Assembly: GCA_902603215.1 (NCBI GenBank)
Contig: CACKTW010000001.1
Span: forward strand, 50,001-99,391
DNA length: 49,391 nt
Direction of reading: 5' to 3'
Origin: an uncultured Pelagibacteraceae bacterium
Lineage (GTDB): Bacteria; Pseudomonadota; Alphaproteobacteria; Pelagibacterales; Pelagibacteraceae
Shown piece by piece: positions 41,425 to 49,391 of this stretch; position 1 is the first letter of the stretch; the number at the start of each line of letters is the position of its first letter. The notes under the pieces are model-generated. The model had not been told where the DNA came from. It saw nothing but the letters and a program-made list of their open reading frames with translations, and did not search any database. The translations under genes and the position numbers were made by a program.

Positions 41425-42135
41425 TTATTTTGAAAACTGACTAACCTCATGTTGCCAAAAACAATTAGCGCAATGCTTTCCTGAAGCTGGAGGTTTTTTA
41501 AGCTCTAAACATTTTTCTAATTCAACAAGAATGTCTTCTATATATTCTGTTTTTAAATTATAAGGTAATAAAGTCATCTTGAAAGACAAATTTCCTTCAA
41601 AGACTTTTTGATCTGCGTTAGTTGCGTTACATATTAACCAATAACCAGTTTTAAAAACTTTATAACCATTAAGTTTTAAAAGATAACAATAAAAATCTAG
41701 CTGTCTAAGGTATGACTTATAATATTCCGCAGACGAATTAACATAGTCAGGATCATTTTTATTCGAAGTTGCTTTATAATCAAGTACAACAATTTCATTT
41801 GTATCTTTGTTTAACCATAAATCATCTAGGGCACCATATAGAATAAATTTGGTTTTTTTTGATTTTGCTTCAATTCCTCTTCTATTATTTCTATAATCTT
41901 TAAGCTTTTGTGGATCTAGATTGTATGGGACAAAATTTAAATTATACTTCTTAAAAATAGGATGAGGTTGTTGGTTTGATCTAAGCTGATCAAATTCTTC
42001 TTTTAATAAACTGTCCACTCTCATATTGATATTAAATCTTGGTGTTGCTGGAGGATCAATATTATGTTTTTCTTTTAAATAAAAACAAAAAGGACAACGA
42101 ATAAAATTTTCCCATTTAGATCTGCTTAATTTCAT
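41425..42135 (-). CDS. PD-(D/E)XK superfamily nuclease (RecB/Cas4-like)
   Basis: GALDDLW...VVLDYKATS...YLRQLDFYCYLL RecB-type motifs; CPFC near N-terminus and CANC at C-terminus; start MKLSRSKWENF chosen. Confidence 0.8.
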   Translation of the reverse strand: MKLSRSKWENFIRCPFCFYLKEKHNIDPPATPRFNINMRVDSLLKEEFDQLRSNQQPHPIFKKYNLNFVPYNLDPQKLKDYRNNRRGIEAKSKKTKFILYGALDDLWLNKDTNEIVVLDYKATSNKNDPDYVNSSAEYYKSYLRQLDFYCYLLKLNGYKVFKTGYWLICNATNADQKVFEGNLSFKMTLLPYNLKTEYIEDILVELEKCLELKKPPASGKHCANCFWQHEVSQFSK

Positions 42136-42148
42136 AGTTAATTCAGTT

Positions 42149-43144
42149 TTATTTTTTAAAATGAACTCCCACTTTTGAAAGATTGTTATATAATTCTTCC
42201 AATTCTTCATCAGATTTATCTAGATCTTGCGCAGCTTTATCAGCATAAGTTTTAATTTTTTTAACATTCTCCGAAGCAGACTTGCGCAACTTTGAAAGCA
42301 TAAACATTGTATTTTTGTTATCTGGGTTGTTGTAGAATTCAACAACACTAGTTTCATTGCTTTTTGGATTTTTTTCTACATTTTTTGCATCAATTAACAA
42401 TAACCTATTAGATCTAGCTAGGGTTCTTAGTGCGGTATGATCATATTTACAAATAAAAACATTATTATCCTGATGATAATCTTCATCTTTAATAAAATAT
42501 CTCGGTACAGCTCTAGTGAAAATAATGCCAACATCAGCTTTGGAATCACTCATATCCTCAAGTATTTTACTTGTCCATTTGTTATCAAAATTATCAGTAT
42601 TTTTGCTTTCGTATAGCACTCTTCCAACTGGTGCTCCTTTTTCTACCACTTCATGAAGAACATCCCCGCCTTTTTTTCCTTTTCCGTAAGAAGAAAATTT
42701 ATCTTCCTTTCTGTATTTAAAAACTGTATTTTTTAAATAATCCAACAAAACAATTTCTTGTGCAGAACCTTGGTCAGCGGATCCACCCTGATCAATTATT
42801 TTTTTTTGTTTTTCGACCATTGCTAGTAAATTTTTGTTGTTTTCTTCAGCTCTTTTCAATTTAAGATCCTTTTGTTGAATTGCAGTCTGATTCTTTAATT
42901 TTTGATCTTCTATAACATTTTTCATAGCAGATTCATGAAGAGTGTTAGCATTCTTAATAATTTCATCTTTTTCTTTGTTTTGTTCTTCTAATTTTTTATT
43001 TTTTTCTAACATTTTTTGATTTTCTGTTTCAGATTCAGCTTTGCCTTTTTCACGAGCCTGGTTTTGAAGGTCTTTCAGATGAGATTGGAGACCTTCCTCT
43101 AACGGAAATTCTTTTTTACAATGTGGACATTTTACTTTTTCCAT
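42149..43144 (-). CDS. DUF2130 domain protein (predicted PD-(D/E)XK-type nuclease with N-terminal zinc finger and coiled coil)
   Basis: CPHCKKEFPLEEGLQSHL, coiled coil, GGDVLHEVVEKGAPVGRVLYESKNTDNFDNKWTSKILEDMSDSKADVGIIFT. Confidence 0.85.
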   Translation of the reverse strand: MEKVKCPHCKKEFPLEEGLQSHLKDLQNQAREKGKAESETENQKMLEKNKKLEEQNKEKDEIIKNANTLHESAMKNVIEDQKLKNQTAIQQKDLKLKRAEENNKNLLAMVEKQKKIIDQGGSADQGSAQEIVLLDYLKNTVFKYRKEDKFSSYGKGKKGGDVLHEVVEKGAPVGRVLYESKNTDNFDNKWTSKILEDMSDSKADVGIIFTRAVPRYFIKDEDYHQDNNVFICKYDHTALRTLARSNRLLLIDAKNVEKNPKSNETSVVEFYNNPDNKNTMFMLSKLRKSASENVKKIKTYADKAAQDLDKSDEELEELYNNLSKVGVHFKK

Positions 43145-43324
43145 AAATTACCTTAGCAGGTTAATCATGCTTTAAAATTCATATCATTTTGTTTAAGTGG
43201 TAAGTAGGGAGAATGTTTTTTCAGACTTGCCTAAATACTTAGCTTACAAAACAATATGATCAACCAATATTCAGTTAAATCCACTGTAAACTAAAAAAAA
43301 TAAAAATCAATATAAAAAATATTT

Positions 43325-44599
43325 TTAAAACTGCTCGTCTTCCGTAGAACCTTTCATTGCAGTTGTAGAACTTTCACCACCAGATATTGTATTGGACACA
43401 GCATCAAAGTATGAGGTACCAACTTCTCTTTGGTGTTTAGTAGCAGTATAACCTTCTTTTTCGCTACTAAATTCTTTTTGTTGCAATTTTGAATAAGCCG
43501 CCATGCCATCTTTCTTGTATCTTTTAGCTAAATCAAAGATTGCATAGTTTTGTGCATGAAAACCTGCAAGAGTAATAAATTGAAATTTGTAACCCATATT
43601 TCCCATTTCTTTTTGAAAAATTTCAATTTCTTTTGCTGAAAGGTTTTTTTCCCAATTAAAAGACGGCGAACAATTATAAGCTAATAATTTACCTGGAAAT
43701 TTTTTATGTATTGCTTCTGCAAAAGTTTTTGCTTCTTTTAAATCTGGTTTAGACGTTTCACACCAAACTAAATCGCTGTAAGGTGCATAAGCCAATCCTC
43801 TGGAAATCGCCTGATCTAAGCCTGCTTTTACATAATAAAAACCTTCAGGTGACCTTTTTCCTGTTAAAAAAGGTTTGTCATTTTCATCAAAATCGTTTGT
43901 AATTAATTTTGCTGCATTAGCATCTGTTCTAGCTACAATAATTAACGGTACATCGGCAATATCTGCAGCAAGTCTTGCTGCTTTTAAATTTTTAATAGCT
44001 TGACTAGTTGGAATTAAAACTTTTCCTCCCATATGACCACATTTTTTTTCGCTTGCTAACTGGTCTTCTAAATGAATTCCAGCTGTTCCGGCTTTTATAA
44101 ATTTTTTTGTAAGCTCAAATACATTTAGCGGACCTCCAAATCCAGCTTCTGCATCAGCAATTATAGGCAACATGTAGTCTATCTTGTCTTTTGAATTTAC
44201 ATCTCCGTCTTTTATTTCCATATGCTGTATTTGATCTGCTCTTAATAAAGCGTTGTTCATGGATTCTACTAATTTAGGTGCACTATCATAAGGATATAAA
44301 CTTTGATCTGGATACATTTCTCCAGCAGAATTTGCATCAGCCGCAACTTGCCATCCGCTACAATAAATTGCCTTTAATCCTGCTTTTGCATGCTGGACTG
44401 CTTGATTCCCTGAAAGCGAGCCAAGGCTATTAACATAAGTTTCAGCGTTTAGAAGTTTCCAAAGTTTTTCTGATTGTTGTCTACATATAGAGTACTCAAT
44501 TTTTATTGAGCCTCTCAATTTTTCAACTTCTTTTTCCGAATAATCTCTTTTGATACCAGCAAATCTTTTTAGATCATATGAAACATTGGCTTTTGACAT
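43325..44599 (-). CDS. aceA: Isocitrate lyase
   Basis: KKCGHMGGKVLIPTSQAIKNL (KKCGH signature), IVARTDANAAKLI, LAYNCSPSFNW. Confidence 0.97.
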   Translation of the reverse strand: MSKANVSYDLKRFAGIKRDYSEKEVEKLRGSIKIEYSICRQQSEKLWKLLNAETYVNSLGSLSGNQAVQHAKAGLKAIYCSGWQVAADANSAGEMYPDQSLYPYDSAPKLVESMNNALLRADQIQHMEIKDGDVNSKDKIDYMLPIIADAEAGFGGPLNVFELTKKFIKAGTAGIHLEDQLASEKKCGHMGGKVLIPTSQAIKNLKAARLAADIADVPLIIVARTDANAAKLITNDFDENDKPFLTGKRSPEGFYYVKAGLDQAISRGLAYAPYSDLVWCETSKPDLKEAKTFAEAIHKKFPGKLLAYNCSPSFNWEKNLSAKEIEIFQKEMGNMGYKFQFITLAGFHAQNYAIFDLAKRYKKDGMAAYSKLQQKEFSSEKEGYTATKHQREVGTSYFDAVSNTISGGESSTTAMKGSTEDEQF

Positions 44600-44650
44600 C
44601 AATTATTTACTCTCTGTTTTGATTGTACGTAGGAAATACTTATAGCTTAA

Positions 44651-44770
44651 TTAATCTTCTTTTGTCTCGCTTGTCTCATCAAAACAAACATCGTCATGAT
44701 AACTTGTTGTATTTGATGGCCTATCTCTATTCTCAGCCTTATATTCAGAATTATTAATTAAATTATTCAT
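44651..44770 (-). CDS. Candidate small protein, 39 aa (MNNLINNSEYKAENRDRPSNTTSYHDDVCFDETSETKED)
   Basis: Open ATG-TAA frame I translated from the reverse strand; absent from the supplied ORF track (shorter than any ORF listed there); between aceA and the divergent regulator. Confidence 0.45.
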   Translation of the reverse strand: MNNLINNSEYKAENRDRPSNTTSYHDDVCFDETSETKED

Positions 44771-44772
44771 AG

Positions 44773-44851
44773 GTTTAAACTAATATTTCTATATGGTTAA
44801 TAAGTCTATATTTTTGTTGTAAATTTATATTAGTTTTGTTAATTTATTAAC
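44773..44851. promoter_or_regulatory. Candidate operator region: palindromes GTTTAAAC (44773-44780) and GTTAATTTATTAAC (44838-44851)
   Basis: Palindromes in the regulator/aceA divergent spacer, with a further GTTAAT at 44796-44801; AT-rich, so chance occurrence is possible. Confidence 0.35.
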
Positions 44852-44866
44852 TAAAAATTAACAGTT

Positions 44867-46264
44867 ATGCGAAAAGTTTATGAATATGGGCCAATAATTA
44901 GATCTAAAAGGCAGGAAAAACATATTAAAGCTAAGGATTTAGCTGCTGATCTAGGAATAACGCCTGCTTTTTTATCTCTTATTGAAAGCAACCAAAGAAA
45001 ACCTGATGGGGATACCCTTTTAAAAATACAAGAAATTCTAGAAATAGAAACCGAGGATTTAAAAAAAAAAGTAAACCCAGATTTAGTAAACAAAACTCAA
45101 GAAATTGTAAAAATTCCCTCTATCGAAAAATTAGACATAAGGCCTGAAGAAGCTGAAGAGATAGTTAGAATTAATCCTAAGATTGCCGAGGCCCTAGTTA
45201 AGCTTGGCAAAGAAAACGTTGGGCTACGTGGTGAAAATATTGAAAAAAAAAGTGTTGAAGAAATTTTTCCAGGTGAACAAGTTAGTGACTTTATCCAAAA
45301 ATTTGACAATTATTTTCCAAAATTAGAAGATTTTGCAACAAAAACTTATGAAAAAATTAAAATGAACAATAGGGCACGATATTTATCTATTTGTGAATAT
45401 CTTAAAGAAAAACATAAAATTCTTGTGAAAGATGTTATTCCTCCAAAAAAAAAGCTTTTTTCAAAAATTTATTACCCTGAAAAAAAAGAATTTTACTTAT
45501 CTGATTTATTAACTTTAGAAACAAAAAAATTATTTGCTGCTGCTCTAGTGGCTCAGATAGAAGCTGATGATATTATAGAGGAATATTTAGATGATTTTTC
45601 TTTTGAAAAAGAGGTCGGCAGAAAAGTAAGTAAAGTTGCATTGCTTAATTATACTGGTGCCGCAATAATAATGCCTTATGAAAATTTTTATAATGAAGTA
45701 ACAAAATATAGATATGATCTAGAATTGCTTCAAAATTCTTTTGCAGTTTCTTTTGAACAAGTATGTCATCGTGTAACCTGTCTTCAAAAAAAAACTCAAA
45801 GAGGGATTCCTTTACATATGATAAGAGTAGACAGGTCTGGCAATGTTTCTAAACGTTTTTCTCTCTCTGGCATCGAACTGCCACGTCTAAGTGGTGCATG
45901 CCCTAAGTGGAATGTTTACAGTGCTTTTTCTAATCCTGGAAAAATAACTGCAGCAGTCAGTAAAATGGCTGATAGTGGAGAAAAATATGTCTGTATTGCA
46001 AGAACAGTTGAAAAAGGAATTGCAAAATATGGTGAAGAGAAAGGCATTCTGTCTATAGGATTAGGATGTCAAATTAAATATGCAAAAGATTTTGTTTATG
46101 CAGATGGGCTTAATTTAAAAGATGAAAAAAATGAATCAAAAATTGGTGTTTCATGCAGAAAGTGCAATTTGATTGATTGCAGTCAACGTGCCTTTCCACC
46201 AGAAACTCGTGGATATAATATTAATATTAATCAACGAGGAGTGTCAATTTTTGTTAATGAATAA
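44867..46264 (+). CDS. ScfR/RamB-like XRE transcriptional regulator (HTH_XRE plus IrrE/DUF955-like plus DUF2083)
   Basis: N-terminal HTH GPIIRSKRQEKHIKAKDLAADLGITPAFLSLIESNQRKPDGDTLLKI; C-terminal LSGACPKWNVYSAFSNPGK and CRKCNLIDCSQRAFPP; divergent to aceA. Confidence 0.9.
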   Translation: MRKVYEYGPIIRSKRQEKHIKAKDLAADLGITPAFLSLIESNQRKPDGDTLLKIQEILEIETEDLKKKVNPDLVNKTQEIVKIPSIEKLDIRPEEAEEIVRINPKIAEALVKLGKENVGLRGENIEKKSVEEIFPGEQVSDFIQKFDNYFPKLEDFATKTYEKIKMNNRARYLSICEYLKEKHKILVKDVIPPKKKLFSKIYYPEKKEFYLSDLLTLETKKLFAAALVAQIEADDIIEEYLDDFSFEKEVGRKVSKVALLNYTGAAIIMPYENFYNEVTKYRYDLELLQNSFAVSFEQVCHRVTCLQKKTQRGIPLHMIRVDRSGNVSKRFSLSGIELPRLSGACPKWNVYSAFSNPGKITAAVSKMADSGEKYVCIARTVEKGIAKYGEEKGILSIGLGCQIKYAKDFVYADGLNLKDEKNESKIGVSCRKCNLIDCSQRAFPPETRGYNININQRGVSIFVNE

Positions 46265-47222
46265 GTATTTCTTTTGCTTTTAAATAAATTTCTTGTGGAT
46301 TAATTTTTTCTTTTCCTAAGGTATCGTGAGTTACATTTGTTTCCCCTTCTGGTAAGATGGGAGTCATTAATGAAGAGTAAGATCCATAAAGCAATGGAGT
46401 GTCTGAAAGTAAAGTGATAGTTTTTATCCCTAACGCTGCAGAAATATGACTAAAGCTTGTATCATTTGAAACACAAAGATTGCAATTTTTCAGAATGGGC
46501 AGAGTCTCAATTATCTTCATTTTGTTTAAAGAAACACAATTATTTTTATGTTTTGTCTCCAGAATTTTATCAACAATTTTTTGTTCTATATCATTTGAAC
46601 CAGCGGCTAGATAAAAAATGCATTTTTTTTGCTTGCTGATTAAATCCATAAATTGAATAAATTTTTCAACCGGTATTCTTTTAGTTTCTCCAGACCCACC
46701 AACCCCAAGAGCAATGTAAAATGTATCACCAAAACTAAAATATTTTTTTTTAACTTCGTTTACTGCTTTTTCATCAATCGGCAATACAGAAGTTGGGTCT
46801 ACTTTTTTTTCTAAAGATTTATCAATAAATTCTTTCGCTGCTTCTATGATATTTTGATTTTTTTTCTCTCCCAAAGGGTACTGAAAACGCTCTTTAATTC
46901 CTGACAATTTTGTAATCAAAGCATATCTTGCTGATGAATTAAAAGTAAATGATTTATCAAAATTTTTTTCCCTTATATCTTTAATTAAATTTATTGTTCC
47001 CGAAATGCCATGATGTCGACCAGAGTTGTTTTTATCATCCCTATCTAAAATAATAATTTCTGAAATATGAGGATTGTTTTTTAATAAATCTTTTGCTTTT
47101 GTATTTTCTCTTACTAGTAAACTTATAGGTGTATTCAATGTTTTTGAAATACAAAAAATATAAGGTAAAAAAATAACTAAATCCCCTATTCCCATGCGAT
47201 TTTGAATAACTAGAACTTTCAT
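46254..47222 (-). CDS. Glycosyltransferase family 9 (heptosyltransferase-like)
   Basis: VIQNRMGIGDLVIFLPYIFCIS, ALGVGGSGETKRIPVEKF, CVSNDTSFSHISAALGIKTI. Confidence 0.88.
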   Translation of the reverse strand: MKVLVIQNRMGIGDLVIFLPYIFCISKTLNTPISLLVRENTKAKDLLKNNPHISEIIILDRDDKNNSGRHHGISGTINLIKDIREKNFDKSFTFNSSARYALITKLSGIKERFQYPLGEKKNQNIIEAAKEFIDKSLEKKVDPTSVLPIDEKAVNEVKKKYFSFGDTFYIALGVGGSGETKRIPVEKFIQFMDLISKQKKCIFYLAAGSNDIEQKIVDKILETKHKNNCVSLNKMKIIETLPILKNCNLCVSNDTSFSHISAALGIKTITLLSDTPLLYGSYSSLMTPILPEGETNVTHDTLGKEKINPQEIYLKAKEILIH

Positions 47223-47268
47223 TTTTAATGTAATTATATTACTTTTATAAAAAAAAAGGATTTAAATC

Positions 47269-48153
47269 ATGGCAGAAATAAAGGGAATATATGCAGCCTC
47301 GATGTCGATAATTAAAGCAGATTTTACTCTAGATATTGAAAAAACAATTAGGCACGCAGAAAATATTATAGATAAAGGTTGTCATGGTGTAGCCATTTTA
47401 GGAAGCACAGGTCAAGCGCAGTTAATTTCATCAAAAGAAAAAAGAGAATTAATAGAAAAATTATCAAAAAGTAAAAAGAAAAATAATTTTATTATTGGTA
47501 CTGGCTACAATTCTTTAAATGAAACAATTGAGTTAATGAAAAATTCAATAAAAAATGGTTTTAAATATTTTTTACTGATGCCTCCTGCTTACTACAAGTA
47601 TGGTGATGAGGGAGCTTATAATTATTATTCTAAAATAATTGAAAAAGTTCCGGAATCCAAAATTATACTTTATAATTTTGAAAAACTTTGTGGTTATGCG
47701 TTCAGTATTTCTGTAGTTGAAAAATTAGCAAAAGATTTTCCTGAACAGATAATTGGTTTAAAAGATTCAACTTACAACCTTTACGAAAAATTAAAAATAG
47801 AAAACTTTTCTATATTGCCGGGATCAGAAACAAAACTTCTAAAAGGATTAGAGATGGGTTGTAGTGGAATAATATCGGCAATTTGCAACGTAACAGCCCC
47901 AATCGCAAGAAAAGTTTATGATGATTTTATTAATGATAAATCTCAGACTTCTAATGACAAATTATGTGAAATAAGAAAAGTTTTTGATCAATTTAATTTG
48001 ATATCTGGATTACATAGTTTTAAATCTATAGAAAACGAAATGTTTGCTAGACTGTTGCCACCTCTAAAACTTTTGAATAATAAAGAAAAAGAAAAATTGT
48101 TATTAGAATTAAAAACTTTAAATTTTATACCCGAAATAAATAAGGCGGCATAA
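47269..48153 (+). CDS. Dihydrodipicolinate synthase / N-acetylneuraminate lyase family protein
   Basis: VAILGSTGQAQLIS, ILYNFE (catalytic Tyr region), IIGLKDSTYN (Schiff-base Lys region). Confidence 0.9.
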   Translation: MAEIKGIYAASMSIIKADFTLDIEKTIRHAENIIDKGCHGVAILGSTGQAQLISSKEKRELIEKLSKSKKKNNFIIGTGYNSLNETIELMKNSIKNGFKYFLLMPPAYYKYGDEGAYNYYSKIIEKVPESKIILYNFEKLCGYAFSISVVEKLAKDFPEQIIGLKDSTYNLYEKLKIENFSILPGSETKLLKGLEMGCSGIISAICNVTAPIARKVYDDFINDKSQTSNDKLCEIRKVFDQFNLISGLHSFKSIENEMFARLLPPLKLLNNKEKEKLLLELKTLNFIPEINKAA

Positions 48154-48155
48154 TC

Positions 48156-49346
48156 ATGAAACTTGTTAAATTTTTATCAAAATTAATTAAAAAAGATGGT
48201 TTTGTACTTGTTGACGCTAATTCAAAAAAATACATTATTGGAAAACCCAAAAAAGAAAAACCTGTTGTATTAAAACTTTTGGATAAGAAGTTACATTATA
48301 AACTTTTATTTTACCCTGACCTTTATTTCGGAGAAGCATATACTGATGGCACCCTAACTATTGAAAATGGTTCATTGTCAGATTTTTTAGATATTGTTTT
48401 GTCAAATATTGGTCGAGGGGAAAAAAATCAATTTAATCAATTTTTAAATAAATTAAGGGGAACTTATAGATTTTTAACAAATTTTAATTATAAAAAAAAA
48501 TCAAAAAAGAATGTTTCTCATCATTATGATATATCAGAAAAATTATATGATTTATTTTTAGATGAAAAACGTCAATATTCATGTGCATATTTTAAAAATA
48601 AGGATGATACCCTAGAAGAAGCTCAAAATAATAAAATAGATCATATTATTAAAAAATTAAACCTAAAACCCAACCAAAAAGTATTAGATATTGGATCTGG
48701 CTGGGGATCTCTTGCCATTGAAATTGCAAAAAAAAGTAAATGCCAAGTTCTGGGCATTACACTTTCTGAAAACCAACTAAAGTATAGTCAGGAGAAAGCA
48801 AAAGAAATGAATGTTGATAACCAAGTTCAATTCAAAATGATGGACTACAGAGATGTTAATGAAAAATTTGATAGAATTGTAAGTGTGGGAATGTTTGAAC
48901 ACACCTCGCGCAAATATTATAAAACTTTTTTTAAAAAACTTGAAAAAAACTTGACTTATGACGGTTTAGCTCTTCTTCATACCATAGGTTCTGTTAATTC
49001 GCCTCGAAGCCCACATCCTTGGATTACTAAGTATATTTTTCCCGGTGGCTATACTCCAAGTTTTAGTGAATTAGTAATACCTATTGAAAAATGTGGTCTT
49101 TTAATTGCAGATGCTGAAGTTTTAAGAATGCATTACGCGTATACTTTAAAAAATTGGAAAGATAGATTTTTAAAAAATAAAGATAAAGTTTTAAAAATGT
49201 TTGATGAAAAATTCTTTAGAATGTGGGAGTTTTATTTGGTTGGTTGTGAAAAAGCTTTTCAATGGGGAGACCAAGTTGTATATCAATTACAACTTACAAA
49301 AGACATGCATGTAGTACCAAATACTAGAGACTATATATATAAATAA
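48156..49346 (+). CDS. cfa: Cyclopropane-fatty-acyl-phospholipid synthase family methyltransferase
   Basis: HHYDISEKLYDLFLDEKRQYSCAYF, VLDIGSGWGSLAIEIAKK, YIFPGGYTPSFSEL. Confidence 0.94.
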   Translation: MKLVKFLSKLIKKDGFVLVDANSKKYIIGKPKKEKPVVLKLLDKKLHYKLLFYPDLYFGEAYTDGTLTIENGSLSDFLDIVLSNIGRGEKNQFNQFLNKLRGTYRFLTNFNYKKKSKKNVSHHYDISEKLYDLFLDEKRQYSCAYFKNKDDTLEEAQNNKIDHIIKKLNLKPNQKVLDIGSGWGSLAIEIAKKSKCQVLGITLSENQLKYSQEKAKEMNVDNQVQFKMMDYRDVNEKFDRIVSVGMFEHTSRKYYKTFFKKLEKNLTYDGLALLHTIGSVNSPRSPHPWITKYIFPGGYTPSFSELVIPIEKCGLLIADAEVLRMHYAYTLKNWKDRFLKNKDKVLKMFDEKFFRMWEFYLVGCEKAFQWGDQVVYQLQLTKDMHVVPNTRDYIYK

Positions 49347-49391
49347 GTAATTTTTTTATTCAAGTTGGTTAAATTATAGATGAAAAAAAAG

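Overview
Window of about 49.4 kb from a very AT-rich, compact, streamlined alphaproteobacterial genome. Gene content and order resemble Pelagibacterales/SAR11, but this placement is inferred from gene content, not from a phylogeny. It opens with an rRNA operon on the minus strand (16S, tRNA-Ile(GAT), tRNA-Ala(TGC), 5' part of 23S). The rest is dense housekeeping genes: prmC-prfA-ispG-lysC, ubiG, argJ, secA, accA, glcB, recR-ybaB-dnaX-SRP RNA, pheA-kdsB, a c-type cytochrome, argD-argF, gcrA, rnd, kdsD-lptC-lptB, aroA-cmk-rpsA-ihfB-pyrF-trpF-trpB-trpA-accD-folC, trxA, a three-gene nuclease cluster, aceA with a divergent ScfR/RamB-like regulator, a GT9, a DapA-family protein and cfa. I see no mobile element, CRISPR array or prophage. 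The best leads are: (1) a tightly packed DUF2130 / RecB-Cas4-like / exonuclease I-like operon; (2) atypical catalytic motifs in TrpF, TrpB and TrpA; (3) an AccA with a C-terminal transmembrane helix, plus altered Zn-ligand spacing in AccD and SecA; (4) an unannotated 39-aa ORF between aceA and its regulator; (5) a long rRNA-processing stem and stop-codon-sharing convergent gene pairs. Several of these may be lineage-wide traits and need database comparison. I ran no searches.
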